Counted from the first letter of the stretch, positions 22,962-32,453 are shown. The stretch is 64,000 bases of DNA from an uncultured Christensenella sp. (GCA_910577555.1 CAJTLF010000010.1:11518-75517), one strand, 5' to 3'. The notes: a model not told the origin generated them from the letters alone. Program-made: numbers and translations.

Positions 22962-23885
22962 TCAAATTTCTTTCACTGACAAAGTGGCTAAAATTTCTTC
23001 GTATTTAGATTTTGCGAAAGAAATGCAGTCCGGTGAAGTAACTGCCGCCGTTCCTGCCGCAACACCGCAACGCAAAATTTCATGCAATGGCATTTCTTTT
23101 GCAAGCGCGTTTGTTGCCGCCGCAACCATTCCGTCGCCTGCTCCTAAGGTGGAATTCATAGCAACGTTTACGCTTTTACAAAAGTATCTGTCTTTTCCGT
23201 CGGTTATTAATGCTCCGCTTTTGCCGAGAGAGAGCAACACCCTTTTCGCTCCGAGATTAATCAATTGGTCACAAGCCGCCAGCGCGTCTTCTTTAGATTG
23301 TATTTTTTTGTTTATTGTGCGTTCAAGTTCTTCGAGATTAGGTTTAATAAGGTCAACGCCGTGTTTCAGTGAACAATAAAGCCGCTCGCCTTCGGTATCA
23401 ACCACTTTTTTGACTCCGTTTGGAATAGCGTCAAGTACTTTACCGTAATAGTCGGGTGTCATTCCCTTTGCAAGGCTGCCTGAAATTACTACAGCATCGC
23501 ATTTTTGCGACAGTTGTTTTACTAAGCTGACGAGTTCTTCTTGTTTTTGCGTGCTTATTGCCGCGCTTACGTCGTTCACTTCGGTCAACATTGACCTGTG
23601 GTCGATAAACTTATAGTTTTCCCTTACGCGGCCTTCGTTCCAGACGAACTTGTAAGGCACGCCTTCGCGGTGAAGTTCCCTTTCAAACTGTCCGCCATTA
23701 CCGTCGTACATAAACCCCGTTGCAAAAGCGTCCGCTTTTAACCTTGCAATTCCTATTGCTACGTTTAAAGCTTTACCAGTAAAAAATACGCGTTTACTAA
23801 TAAGCGTTTGACTTTTGCCTACGCACAGAGAATCTACTTCTATATTTACGTCTATGCACGGGCTTAAACACACCGCTAAAATCAT
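22962..23885 (-). CDS. PfkB-family hexose kinase (1-phosphofructokinase-like)
   Basis: This 307-residue ribokinase-fold enzyme is close to 1-phosphofructokinase and tagatose-6-phosphate kinase in layout. The N-terminal sugar motif reads GKALNVA (usually GKGINVA). The C-terminal motif TLGAGDGMVAA contains the catalytic base in GAGD. Substrate cannot be fixed from sequence; no fructose PTS gene is adjacent. AAGGGGAA lies just upstream of the ATG. It follows pfkA on the same strand but behind a terminator, so it is at most partly cotranscribed. Confidence 0.85.
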   Translation of the reverse strand: MILAVCLSPCIDVNIEVDSLCVGKSQTLISKRVFFTGKALNVAIGIARLKADAFATGFMYDGNGGQFERELHREGVPYKFVWNEGRVRENYKFIDHRSMLTEVNDVSAAISTQKQEELVSLVKQLSQKCDAVVISGSLAKGMTPDYYGKVLDAIPNGVKKVVDTEGERLYCSLKHGVDLIKPNLEELERTINKKIQSKEDALAACDQLINLGAKRVLLSLGKSGALITDGKDRYFCKSVNVAMNSTLGAGDGMVAAATNALAKEMPLHEILRCGVAAGTAAVTSPDCISFAKSKYEEILATLSVKEI

Positions 23886-23917
23886 CAGTTCCCCTTTTCA
23901 TTTATCATTTACAGAAT

Positions 23918-23942
23918 AAAAGCCGCTTTTTTTGCGGCTTTT
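23918..23942 (-). terminator. Terminator after pfkA
   Basis: AAAAGCCGC (23918-23926) pairs with GCGGCTTTT (23934-23942) around a 7-base loop, directly downstream of pfkA on the minus strand and followed by TTTTATTCT. Confidence 0.85.
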
Positions 23943-23947
23943 AATTT

Positions 23948-24910
23948 TTACATTGAAATCATTTGCAAGGTTTCGTATAATTCGTAATTGAATTTTTTCT
24001 TCATACTTACGGCTTCGATAATATCCATATCGATAATTTCGTTTTTGTGAATACCGACAACTCTGTTTCCGACGCCGTCGTTCAAAAGCCTTACAGCTTT
24101 ATTTCCGAATTGTGCCGCCAACATTCTGTCTGCCATAGTGGGCGAACCGCCGCGCTGTATATGTCCTATAGTCGTAGGGCGTACCGAATAAGTGGTAACG
24201 GATTGAAGTTGCTTTGCAAATTCGTCTGCCGTGCAAACGCCTTCGGCAACTACTACTATATTGGAATGTTTGCCGTTCGCGCGCGAACGGTTAATTTTCA
24301 TAACTATATCGTCCAAATCGAATACGACTTCAGGAACGACGATAATTTCCGCACCGCTCGCTATTCCCGCAAACAAAGCTATGTCGCCGCACCGTCTGCC
24401 CATTACTTCCACGACGGAAATTCTTTCGTGCGAAGTCATAGTGTCGCGCAGTTTGTTTATTACGTCGATACAAGTATTAACGGCAGTATCGAAACCGAGC
24501 GTATAATCCGTATATTCAAGGTCGTTATCAATCGTTCCGGGAATGCCTATCGTAGGAATGCCGTACTCTTCGGAAAGGCATTTCGCGCCCCTGAAAGAAC
24601 CGTCTCCGCCTATTACGACGAGTCCGTCTATTCCACGCGCTTCAAGCGTTTTAACTGCTTTTTTCTGCCCTTCTTTGGTAAGCATTTCAAGGCAACGCGC
24701 AGTTCTTAACTTCGTACCGCCTCTTTGAACGATATCCGAAACGGAACGCATTTCCATTGCAACCATATCGTCATCGATAAGTCCCTGATAGCCGCGTTCA
24801 ATTCCGTATACTTCCATTCCGAAGTAAATTGCAGTGCGCACGACGGCGCGAATGCAGGCGTTCATTCCGGGAGCATCGCCACCACTGGTAAGCAAGCCGA
24901 TTCTTTTCAT
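23948..24910 (-). CDS. pfkA: ATP-dependent 6-phosphofructokinase
   Basis: This 320-residue enzyme phosphorylates fructose-6-phosphate in glycolysis. Visible motifs are SGGDAPGMNA (nucleotide loop), GGDGSFRGA, PGTIDNDL with the catalytic Asp, MGRRCGDIA and the C-terminal HIQRGGSPT. Length matches bacterial PfkA (319-320). GGAGGAAG precedes the ATG. It is downstream of dnaE with a 139-base gap, a gene order common in Bacillota. Together with the glycogen operon it suggests active glucose storage and glycolysis. Confidence 0.95.
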   Translation of the reverse strand: MKRIGLLTSGGDAPGMNACIRAVVRTAIYFGMEVYGIERGYQGLIDDDMVAMEMRSVSDIVQRGGTKLRTARCLEMLTKEGQKKAVKTLEARGIDGLVVIGGDGSFRGAKCLSEEYGIPTIGIPGTIDNDLEYTDYTLGFDTAVNTCIDVINKLRDTMTSHERISVVEVMGRRCGDIALFAGIASGAEIIVVPEVVFDLDDIVMKINRSRANGKHSNIVVVAEGVCTADEFAKQLQSVTTYSVRPTTIGHIQRGGSPTMADRMLAAQFGNKAVRLLNDGVGNRVVGIHKNEIIDMDIIEAVSMKKKFNYELYETLQMISM

Positions 24911-25049
24911 TATTTCTTCCTCCGAAAAGCTGATATGCGCGCGCTTTTAATTCATTCGCTCCCCAACCGAACGCACGCAAAACTCATCATTCACTAATCA
25001 TTATAGCAGACAAAAATATAAAAAACAAGAGTTTTTTTAAAAAATATCG

Positions 25050-28000
25050 TTAATCTATATATTTAATATTTTTTTGTTCTAAAAACGTATAAAGTTCGGC
25101 GAGCAACCCCTTGCAATAGTTCACTCCGTAAGGTAATTTGTAGCGTTTATCTCCGCGTACGAGTTTACATTCTGTCGTTCCTTCGTAGTTGGAAAGCGTG
25201 ACTAAAAGGTCGTTGAAATCTTCGTCGCTCAATTGGCTCGTGTTTATCCAAAGAACTTCGGTTTTATCGGTTGGAATTTCGACTGCGACATTCTCTTGCG
25301 GAACCTGTTTTTCCGCTTCTGTTTTGATTTCTCTGATATCGTCTACGATACAGCTGAATCCTTTTTCGGAGTCGATTTCAAGTTTACCCGAAAGTTTAAT
25401 AATTTTATCGTTCCCGATGAACGCCTTAACTTTTTCGTAAATTGCGGGAAAACATACGCATTCCAGACTGCCATAAACGTCTTCAATGCTTAAAAACGCC
25501 ATCGAAGCTCCCGTGCGCTTGGTAGTCGTTCGTCTGTAAGAGCCGACTATGCCCGCCATAGTTATGCGCATTCCGTCGGTAATGCGGCTGTAAGTTTTGG
25601 TTCCGTCTTCGTCTTCAACGTAATCGTCCATAAACGAGCAGTCAAAGTTGCATCCTTCTATAGTATGCATATACTTTTCAAACGGGTGTCCGCTTACGTA
25701 CACGCCCAATACTTCCTTTTCTTTGGAAAGTTTTTCGTTCAATTCATATTCGGGTAAATCGGGATAATTGACGACCAAAGTCTCGTCTTCTATTATATCG
25801 CCGAAAAGGCTCATCTGCGCACTGTTTTTCTGTTTGCTTATCGCCTTTGCTCGGGTGCAAAGTTCTTCGTAAACCTGTTCGAGTTGAGCGCGGTTTACGC
25901 CCATTTCGTCAAACGCTCCAGCAAATATCAAACCTTCTACAACGCGTGAATTCAAGCTGTCGATACAGCGCGAAACAAAGTCGGGAAAATCTTTAAAAAG
26001 TCCGTTTTGCTCCCTTTCTTTTATTATTTCATCGATAATCGCCTGTCCCGCACCCTTTAAAGCGGAGAGCCCGAAACGCACGCCGTCGTTTTCAACTCTG
26101 AACAGAGAGCGACTCTTGTTTATATCGGGCGGCAATACTTTCATGCCCTTATCTTTAAGGTATAAAACGTATTTGGTTATTTCTTCGATTTTGTTAAGTC
26201 TGTTGTTTAAAAGTGCGCAGATAAATTCTTTGCAGTAATATTTTTTAAGGTATGCCGTCTGATATGCAAGCGTAGCATATGCCGCCGCGTGTGATTTGTT
26301 AAAAGCATAGGATGCGAAGCCTTCCATATCGCCGAAAATTTTATTCGCGGTTTCGGCTGCAATGCCGTTATAGACGCACCCTACTATTTTACTGCCGTTA
26401 ATATCGCTTACTCCGCCGTTAATAAACTTTTCTTTCTGCGCCATAAGCGTTTTTTTATCTTTTTTACCCATTGCGCGGCGTACTAAGTCCGCTTCGCCCA
26501 GAGAGAATCCGCCTAAATCCTGAAATATCTGCATAACCTGTTCCTGATAAACGGGTATGCCGTAAGTGACTTTAAGTATTTTCTCTTCCTGCGGGCAGTC
26601 GTATACTATTTTTTCGGTGCCGTGTTTTCTGTTGCAGAACGAATCAATGAATTTCATCGGTCCGGGTCTGTATAGTGAAACTCCCGCTATCAAATCTTCC
26701 AAAGTATCGGGTCGAAGGGTTTTCATGAATCGTTTCATGCCGCCCGCTTCGAGCTGGAACACCCCGTCAGTATCGCCTTCGGCTATCAGCGAATACGCTC
26801 CCGCATCTTCATATCCGATTTGGGTAAAGTCGATTTCTCGTCCGTAGTTTTCCTTGATGTAGTCGACGCACTTCTTTATATCTGTAAGCGTAACGAGCGC
26901 AAGGAAGTCCATTTTGAGCATTCCGAGAGCTTCGATTTCTTTCGCTACGAACTGGGTGGTTATATCTTCGCCGTTTCGGGAAAGCGGTACGTTGTCAGCT
27001 ATGCGCTTTTGGCAGATTACTACGCCCGCGGCGTGCATGCCCGTCTGTCTGGGCATACCTTCGATGTTCAATGCCATGTCTATTACGCGCCTTAGCGTAG
27101 TATCGCTGTCGTAAATATCGCAAAATTCCGAATTCCTTACGGCTTTCAGTTCGTGGTATTTGCTCTCAAGGTCTGCCTTTTTATCGGGGTCGGTTTCGCT
27201 TTCGTATTTGGTTTTAGCGCCTTCTATTCTTCTGCCCAAAAGGTCGCTGATGGAAGTTTTACCGTCCATTATTTTGGTGAGCTTATCTGTTTCCGAATAG
27301 GGAACGCGCATAACTCTTCCGACGTCTTTTATTGAGTTTTTTGCCGCCATAGTACCGAAAGTTACTATCTGGCATACGTTTTCAACGCCGTATTTCCGGC
27401 GTACGTATTCGATAGTTTCTTCACGTCTGTCAGTGCAGAAGTCAATATCGAAGTCGGGCATGGAAACTCGGTCGGGATTTAAAAATCTTTCAAACAGTAA
27501 GTCGTATTGTAATGGTTCTACGTCGGTTATGCCTATCGAGTAAGCAACTATAGAGCTTACGCCCGACCCACGCCCCGGTCCTACGGGTATTCCGTGCTCT
27601 TTGGACCAGTTAATAAAGTCCCACACTACGAGATAATAATCCGCGTAACCCATACCGCAAATTATGCCCAGCTCGTATTCGGCGCGGTCAAGTTCTCTTT
27701 CGGAAAGTTTATCTCCGTATCTCTTCTTTAATCCTTCCGCGGTGAGTTTTCGTAAATATTCCTCCGCGGTAGACCCGTCCTCCGGAGTATATTCAGGAAT
27801 AAGCGTCGTATCCTTTATCGGATAACCTTTCTTATCGAGATTAAACGCGGGCTCGGTTACTTTATTTGCAATTACCCGAGTGTTCGATATTGCCTGCGGG
27901 AAGTTCTGGAACAGCGCAAGCATCTGGTCGCCCGTTTTAAAATAAAATTCTTCAGTAGAAAATTTCATGCGCTTGGGGTCGTCAAGCTGTTTTTTCATCT

Positions 28001-28658
28001 GAATACACATCAGAACGTCCTGCATTTCCGCGTCGGCTTTTTCTATATAATGCACGTCGTTCGTGGCAACGAGCTCGGCACCTATTTCGTTTGCTAACTT
28101 AATGAGATGTGGCAGAACGGACTTTTCTTCGGGAATACCGTGGTCTTGAATTTCTATATAAAAATCTTCGCCGAAAATCGATTGCAGCTCTAACGCAAGT
28201 TTTTTTGCACCGTCGTAATCTCCGTTTAAAAGTCTGCGCGGTATGCCGCCTGCAAGGCACGCCGAAAGACATATTACTCCGTCAGAATGTTCTTTAAGTG
28301 CTTTATAATCGATTTTCGGTTTATAATAAAATCCGTCCACGAACGCCATTGAATCTAACTGGACAAGATTTTTATACCCCGCTTTATTTTTTGCAAGCAA
28401 AATTAAGTGTTCGGCGGTGTTTGACGATTTGTCGTTCATATCCTGCGTCATATAGAATTCACAGCCGATTATGTATTTTATACCTGCCTGAAAAGCCTTT
28501 TCCGCAAGCTGCAAAGTGCCGTACATATTTCCGTGGTCGGTAATACATACGGTGTCGATACCGTTCTTTTTGCAATGGTCGATTAAATTATCTATCTTGC
28601 AAGCCCCGTCAAGCAACGAATATTCTGTATGAAGATGTAAATGAACGAAATCTGTCAT
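25050..28658 (-). CDS. dnaE: DNA polymerase III subunit alpha, DnaE type
   Basis: This is a replicative DNA polymerase of 1202 residues. It has an N-terminal PHP domain (HLHLHTEYSLLDG, CITDHGNMYG), the catalytic palm with PDFDIDFCTDRR, fingers, tandem HhH and a C-terminal OB fold. It lacks the 3'-5' exonuclease insertion of PolC, so it is DnaE. ATG 28658 is chosen because AAGGAAAA precedes it and overlaps the whiA stop; an in-frame start 11 codons earlier lies inside whiA. The 10-base gap to whiA suggests one operon (murB-PHP-whiA-dnaE). Confidence 0.95.
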   Translation of the reverse strand: MTDFVHLHLHTEYSLLDGACKIDNLIDHCKKNGIDTVCITDHGNMYGTLQLAEKAFQAGIKYIIGCEFYMTQDMNDKSSNTAEHLILLAKNKAGYKNLVQLDSMAFVDGFYYKPKIDYKALKEHSDGVICLSACLAGGIPRRLLNGDYDGAKKLALELQSIFGEDFYIEIQDHGIPEEKSVLPHLIKLANEIGAELVATNDVHYIEKADAEMQDVLMCIQMKKQLDDPKRMKFSTEEFYFKTGDQMLALFQNFPQAISNTRVIANKVTEPAFNLDKKGYPIKDTTLIPEYTPEDGSTAEEYLRKLTAEGLKKRYGDKLSERELDRAEYELGIICGMGYADYYLVVWDFINWSKEHGIPVGPGRGSGVSSIVAYSIGITDVEPLQYDLLFERFLNPDRVSMPDFDIDFCTDRREETIEYVRRKYGVENVCQIVTFGTMAAKNSIKDVGRVMRVPYSETDKLTKIMDGKTSISDLLGRRIEGAKTKYESETDPDKKADLESKYHELKAVRNSEFCDIYDSDTTLRRVIDMALNIEGMPRQTGMHAAGVVICQKRIADNVPLSRNGEDITTQFVAKEIEALGMLKMDFLALVTLTDIKKCVDYIKENYGREIDFTQIGYEDAGAYSLIAEGDTDGVFQLEAGGMKRFMKTLRPDTLEDLIAGVSLYRPGPMKFIDSFCNRKHGTEKIVYDCPQEEKILKVTYGIPVYQEQVMQIFQDLGGFSLGEADLVRRAMGKKDKKTLMAQKEKFINGGVSDINGSKIVGCVYNGIAAETANKIFGDMEGFASYAFNKSHAAAYATLAYQTAYLKKYYCKEFICALLNNRLNKIEEITKYVLYLKDKGMKVLPPDINKSRSLFRVENDGVRFGLSALKGAGQAIIDEIIKEREQNGLFKDFPDFVSRCIDSLNSRVVEGLIFAGAFDEMGVNRAQLEQVYEELCTRAKAISKQKNSAQMSLFGDIIEDETLVVNYPDLPEYELNEKLSKEKEVLGVYVSGHPFEKYMHTIEGCNFDCSFMDDYVEDEDGTKTYSRITDGMRITMAGIVGSYRRTTTKRTGASMAFLSIEDVYGSLECVCFPAIYEKVKAFIGNDKIIKLSGKLEIDSEKGFSCIVDDIREIKTEAEKQVPQENVAVEIPTDKTEVLWINTSQLSDEDFNDLLVTLSNYEGTTECKLVRGDKRYKLPYGVNYCKGLLAELYTFLEQKNIKYID

Positions 28659-28668
28659 GGGTTTTTCC

Positions 28669-29613
28669 TTAGTCAACGAGCGACTGCGCAAGCTCGATTA
28701 TTTTTCTTATTCTGTGGTTTAAACAACTTTTGGATACGTTTAATCTTTCCGCAAGCTCTTGCATAGACGCGTTTTTGTCCGCGAGCCTGCACTCGGCAAC
28801 TTCAAAAAGATGTTTGTCAAGGCTCTGTAAACCTATTGTCTGAGAAATTATTTCAATGGCGCGTACTTGATTTACCGATGCCGTAACAGTTTTATCTATA
28901 TTTGAAACCGAGCAATTGTTTACGCGGTTCGCGTTATTTTTCTTGTCTTTAATCTCCATTACCTTGTTGAGTTTTTCAAGGCACTTTTCGCAATCCATTA
29001 CGGAAAGAAAATCTGAAATAACAGCTTTACTCTTTACGTAAACGACTGCCTTGTCTTTACGGGCAACGAGCTTTGCAAGTACTTCGAATTCGCAAAGCAG
29101 GTCGCAAAAATCGCTTGCGGTCAATTTATTCGAAAAGACCACTTCCAGATGATATCCCGTTCTGCTGAAAATCTCTTCGTCCGGTAAAGTGCAACTTCCT
29201 CCGCCGAGAAACGCGCCTTTAATATAATCGGTTTTTGAGTTTTCAGACGAAAAAACGCTGTCGTCAATGGAAAAAATTAAAAAATTTCCGTCGCCGTCTT
29301 CTCCGACGACACCTATTTTTTTCAAAAATGCTTCCGTATTTTTGTCGCAACATTCAAACGCCAGTTTATCCCTGCCGCTCATTAAATCGTATTTTGCATT
29401 TGAAACGGTGAGCGTAATTCCATAATCTTCTTCAAGCGTTTCGGTTAAAAATTCCGCCGTACGCTCGTTTTCTGTAACGATTTCAAATCCAAACAAGCCG
29501 TTCTTGCAAATTATACTGCCGCTCGTGCGGATAAACGCGGATAAAAAAGCGTTTTTATCGCTTATGTCGGTTGAAATTATTTCGTTTTTAATCTCTTCGG
29601 TAAAGTTAAGCAT
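28669..29613 (-). CDS. whiA: WhiA-family DNA-binding protein
   Basis: A 314-residue protein with a LAGLIDADG-like N-terminal domain (GAFLGGGSCTLPDEE) and a C-terminal helix-turn-helix (LAERLNVSKSCLNHRIRK). WhiA binds DNA and affects division and chromosome segregation in Gram-positive bacteria. The ATG at 29613 (MLNFTEEIK) is chosen, one base after the PHP gene stop; the longer frame would overlap that gene. In many Bacillota rapZ and yvcK stand between the PHP/murB genes and whiA; here they are absent. Confidence 0.93.
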   Translation of the reverse strand: MLNFTEEIKNEIISTDISDKNAFLSAFIRTSGSIICKNGLFGFEIVTENERTAEFLTETLEEDYGITLTVSNAKYDLMSGRDKLAFECCDKNTEAFLKKIGVVGEDGDGNFLIFSIDDSVFSSENSKTDYIKGAFLGGGSCTLPDEEIFSRTGYHLEVVFSNKLTASDFCDLLCEFEVLAKLVARKDKAVVYVKSKAVISDFLSVMDCEKCLEKLNKVMEIKDKKNNANRVNNCSVSNIDKTVTASVNQVRAIEIISQTIGLQSLDKHLFEVAECRLADKNASMQELAERLNVSKSCLNHRIRKIIELAQSLVD

Positions 29614-29614
29614 T

Positions 29615-30391
29615 TTATAAATTCTTTTCTTTGTATTCCTTGAATCTGAAATTGGGCAATCTGCCGTCGATATTGTCGATTCTGTCGAGCGGTACGCTTG
29701 CATCGCGCAAAATCTCTTCCGCAATCTTCGTGTCGCCTACTCTGTCGGCGGAATGCGCGTCCGAATTTATTACGAACCGCACTCCCGTTTGCGCCATAGC
29801 GTTAAGCTCTTCTGCGGAAACGTGCCGCTTTTTCGTATTTATCTCAATGTACGTGCCGTAATCGGCGCAACATTTAGCCACTTCGGTAAGGTTGCAGTAG
29901 CATTTATAATTAATGTGCGTTATTACGTCGATAGGATTGTTTTTTACGGCGTTTATATATGCGGCGGTCGTAGTTTTAATAATCTTGTTCGAAGGGGTTT
30001 TTCCCAGCTTGTATGCAAGATAATTTTTCAGCATAACGTCGCGCATGTCCGAAAACGACTTAAATCTCAAAACTTCGTGTATACCGCAAAGATATAAATC
30101 AAAATTTTTAAGGTCGCTCGTTTTCAAATCGGTTTCGCCGCTTACCGAAATAAGGTTGCTTTCCATGCCAAGTAAAACTTTAACACCGGTTAAACGCTCG
30201 GCTTCGTCAATTTCCGCTCTTAAATCGGGTAAATTTTTGCGTTTTAAACCGAAAAGCAGATGGTTAAAGCCGTGGTCGGTTATTCCTATTTCTTTTAAAT
30301 TTTTTGCTTTTGCCGCCTTTGCGTTCTCTAAAACGGTATTCTTTCCGTGAGAATACGGCGTATGGGTATGATAATCAGACGTCAGTTTCAT
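29615..30391 (-). CDS. PHP-domain phosphoesterase
   Basis: A 258-residue metal-dependent phosphoesterase of the PHP superfamily. Metal-binding motifs are DYHTHTPYSHG at the N-terminus, GITDHG, GMESN, CGIHE, THINY and the C-terminal INSDAH. It resembles histidinol-phosphatase-like and phosphatase YcdX-like enzymes; the substrate is unknown. Its start overlaps the end of murB by 17 bases, so translation is coupled. This murB-PHP-whiA linkage is recurrent in Clostridia. Confidence 0.85.
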   Translation of the reverse strand: MKLTSDYHTHTPYSHGKNTVLENAKAAKAKNLKEIGITDHGFNHLLFGLKRKNLPDLRAEIDEAERLTGVKVLLGMESNLISVSGETDLKTSDLKNFDLYLCGIHEVLRFKSFSDMRDVMLKNYLAYKLGKTPSNKIIKTTTAAYINAVKNNPIDVITHINYKCYCNLTEVAKCCADYGTYIEINTKKRHVSAEELNAMAQTGVRFVINSDAHSADRVGDTKIAEEILRDASVPLDRIDNIDGRLPNFRFKEYKEKNL

Positions 30392-31256
30392 TAAATTTTC
30401 CTATGTAAACAACTTCTTCTTCAAGTTTTTCTTTGTAGCGTTCGTAAACGCGTCTCTTGACTTCGCAAATAAGCTTATAAACGTCTTTAGCTGTGCCGCT
30501 TTCGTTAATAATGAAATTCGCGTGTTCTTTGCTGACGGTTGCTCCACCAAATTGAAGTCCTTTTAAGCCCGTTTCGTCTATAATTCTTCCTGCGCTTATA
30601 TTTTCGGGGTTTTTGAAAACGCACCCGCAACTTTTACCTTTAGGTTGTGCTTTTCGTAAATTTAAAAAATAGTTTACGCTATTTTTAACTTTTTCTTTGG
30701 TGGACTTGGTTACTTTTAACGAAACACTTAAAATAATAGCATTTATGTCACACATAGTACTATGTTTATTGCCAAATTTGCAATCTTCAAGCTTTAAATT
30801 GTGCGATTTTCCGTCATAAATGAGTACTTCTGTTACGTTACTCTCTATCCGTGTGCAATTAATTCCACCGTTCATAAGCGTTAAACCGCCTATGCTTGCA
30901 GGTATACCCGCAAGATATTCAAGTCCTTCTAAACCATTTAAAATACAGTAATCCAAAAGTTTTTTTACGCTTGTTCCGCTAAGGCAAGTCAGTGTAGTGC
31001 CTTCGTGCGAAATATCGCTCAAAAAACCCGTATGAATAACTGCGCCGTCGTAATCTTCGTCGGACGCAAGTACGTTTGACCCGTTACCTAAAATAAAGTA
31101 TTTAGCGTAATTTGTATTTACGAAATCAAAAATTTCCGTGGCTTCATTTATGTTTTTTGGGAAAAAAGCTATTTTTGCGATGCCGCCAAGTCCGTAAGTA
31201 GTATGTTTGGCAAAGCTGAAATTTTCTTCGTAAGCTATATTTTTGGGTAATTGCAC
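30375..31256 (-). CDS. murB: UDP-N-acetylenolpyruvoylglucosamine reductase (unusual active site)
   Basis: This 293-residue FAD enzyme makes UDP-MurNAc for peptidoglycan. FAD-binding motifs GNGSNVL (57-63) and IPASIGG are clear. The position of the catalytic proton-donor serine reads C212 in SCGCVFKNP (usually GSxFKNP). The usual YRxS motif reads NKHS near 163-166, so the catalytic arginine appears to be lysine. The EHANFIIN end motif is intact. The protein is in frame over its full length, so it is diverged rather than broken. It is first in the murB-PHP-whiA-dnaE unit. Confidence 0.88.
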   Translation of the reverse strand: MQLPKNIAYEENFSFAKHTTYGLGGIAKIAFFPKNINEATEIFDFVNTNYAKYFILGNGSNVLASDEDYDGAVIHTGFLSDISHEGTTLTCLSGTSVKKLLDYCILNGLEGLEYLAGIPASIGGLTLMNGGINCTRIESNVTEVLIYDGKSHNLKLEDCKFGNKHSTMCDINAIILSVSLKVTKSTKEKVKNSVNYFLNLRKAQPKGKSCGCVFKNPENISAGRIIDETGLKGLQFGGATVSKEHANFIINESGTAKDVYKLICEVKRRVYERYKEKLEEEVVYIGKFNETDV

Positions 31257-31299
31257 TATTCACCTTCTATATAATACCATTTTTTTGACTTTATATCAA

Positions 31300-32223
31300 T
31301 TATTTAAGTAAATTTTTCAACTTATTTTCGTCGTTGTTTGTAATTGCATTATCAATTTCATTTTTTGTGCTTTCACTAATCGGAGCGACGAGCTTGTTTG
31401 TATACGAAAGTTCTTCCATTTGTGCCATTTCGTCGTCGTATAGCTTAGTTCCGTCTCTTAAAAGTCCTATTTTATTTATTTTGTCACCGTTATTTAAAAG
31501 GAACTCAATAAATTTTTCGGCATGAGAATTTTTTTGCGGTTGGTCGGTGCATATAGAAATATTCTGATATAAGTCGTTAAATTCGGTTAGCGGTTTTATG
31601 GAAAACGCAACTTCGCGGGTTTTTAACCGAAATACGTCTCTTTGCGTACCTAAAAGATATTTATAATCGCCGTTAATAAGTTTAATATACGCTCCCGTGG
31701 GCTTATCTCTCGTTGCGTTTTGCAGTCCGCTTAATAATGCCGCCGCGCCCGAAAAATTATCAGTTCCAGAATTGATTACAGTGTTTTCCGCAGTAACGTC
31801 TGAAAACGATGAATTAGGCTCGGTTGTCAGAATACAATATCCGCCGTGACACCAGGTATAAAACGGTTTTTTGCCGTGAATAAACTCTTCAATGCCGTAA
31901 GTACCGCCGCCGTATGATATTAAGTCGGGTGCGTTTCCGCTACGCAGGTTCATTCTTGCGGCGTCTGCAGAGAGTGCTGTAACTTTTATAAAGCAGTTAT
32001 TTTTCTTAGCAAAATCATCGGCTATATTTTGCAGAAAAGTCGCTCTTGAGCCGCGCCCGCCTTCAAAGCTGTCAATCTGCCACAAATTGAGCATTGCGGG
32101 AGTTTTGTCGGCTTTTGCATTATCGCTCTGTAATATGGCTAAAACGGGCGTTAATACGATTATACTGATGCACAGAGCGAAATAAACGATTTTTTTTATT
32201 AAGGTCAAAATTTTTTTCGGCAT
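31300..32223 (-). CDS. Solute-binding-protein-like exported protein
   Basis: A 307-residue protein with a basic N-terminus and a hydrophobic signal (about 11-32), followed by a fold resembling ABC solute-binding proteins of family 1 (MLNLWQIDSFEGGRG, NAPDLISYGGG, PLTEFNDLYQ). No lipobox cysteine is present, unlike typical Gram-positive binding proteins, so it may be membrane-anchored by the uncleaved signal. No permease or ATPase gene is adjacent. The ATG at 32223 lacks a clear ribosome site; a longer frame begins at 32313 and would run through a perfect hairpin, so it is less likely. Function uncertain. Confidence 0.65.
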   Translation of the reverse strand: MPKKILTLIKKIVYFALCISIIVLTPVLAILQSDNAKADKTPAMLNLWQIDSFEGGRGSRATFLQNIADDFAKKNNCFIKVTALSADAARMNLRSGNAPDLISYGGGTYGIEEFIHGKKPFYTWCHGGYCILTTEPNSSFSDVTAENTVINSGTDNFSGAAALLSGLQNATRDKPTGAYIKLINGDYKYLLGTQRDVFRLKTREVAFSIKPLTEFNDLYQNISICTDQPQKNSHAEKFIEFLLNNGDKINKIGLLRDGTKLYDDEMAQMEELSYTNKLVAPISESTKNEIDNAITNNDENKLKNLLK

Positions 32224-32260
32224 AATATATAATATTGTCGAAGTCGTTAAAAAATACTTC

Positions 32261-32286
32261 GGGGAGTATTCGAATGAATACTCCCC
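32261..32286 (-). repeat. Perfect hairpin upstream of the solute-binding-protein gene
   Basis: GGGGAGTATTC (32261-32271) pairs with GAATACTCCCC (32276-32286) around a 4-base loop. On the minus strand it is followed by GAAGTATTTTTT, so it may act as an attenuator or terminator in the leader. Confidence 0.6.
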
Positions 32287-32344
32287 GCCGCTCATTCGCT
32301 GAAACGCTCTCAAAAGAGTTTTAACGAACGGGCAAATATATTAT

Positions 32345-32358
32345 AAAGCGTTAACGCT
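32345..32358. promoter_or_regulatory. Palindromic operator candidate
   Basis: AAGCGTTAACGCTT is a perfect 14-bp palindrome directly upstream of a minus-strand TATAAT, in the place of the promoter spacer for the solute-binding-protein gene. The binding protein is unknown. Confidence 0.45.
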
Positions 32359-32404
32359 TGTATTAATACATTGTGCAACCTTTAAGGTTTTATACGGCTA
32401 ATAT

Positions 32405-32437
32405 AAAAAAACCCGCACAATTTTTTTGCGCGGGTTT
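32405..32437 (-). terminator. Terminator after yebC
   Basis: AAACCCGC (32409-32416) pairs with GCGGGTTT (32430-32437); the minus-strand 3' side runs into seven T. Confidence 0.85.
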
Positions 32438-32453
32438 CGATTATTTTTAAAAA

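Noticed and set aside
24047..24709. 220-codon + frame opposite pfkA
   Set aside because: Antisense to a fully conserved pfkA; no start signal and no family resemblance.
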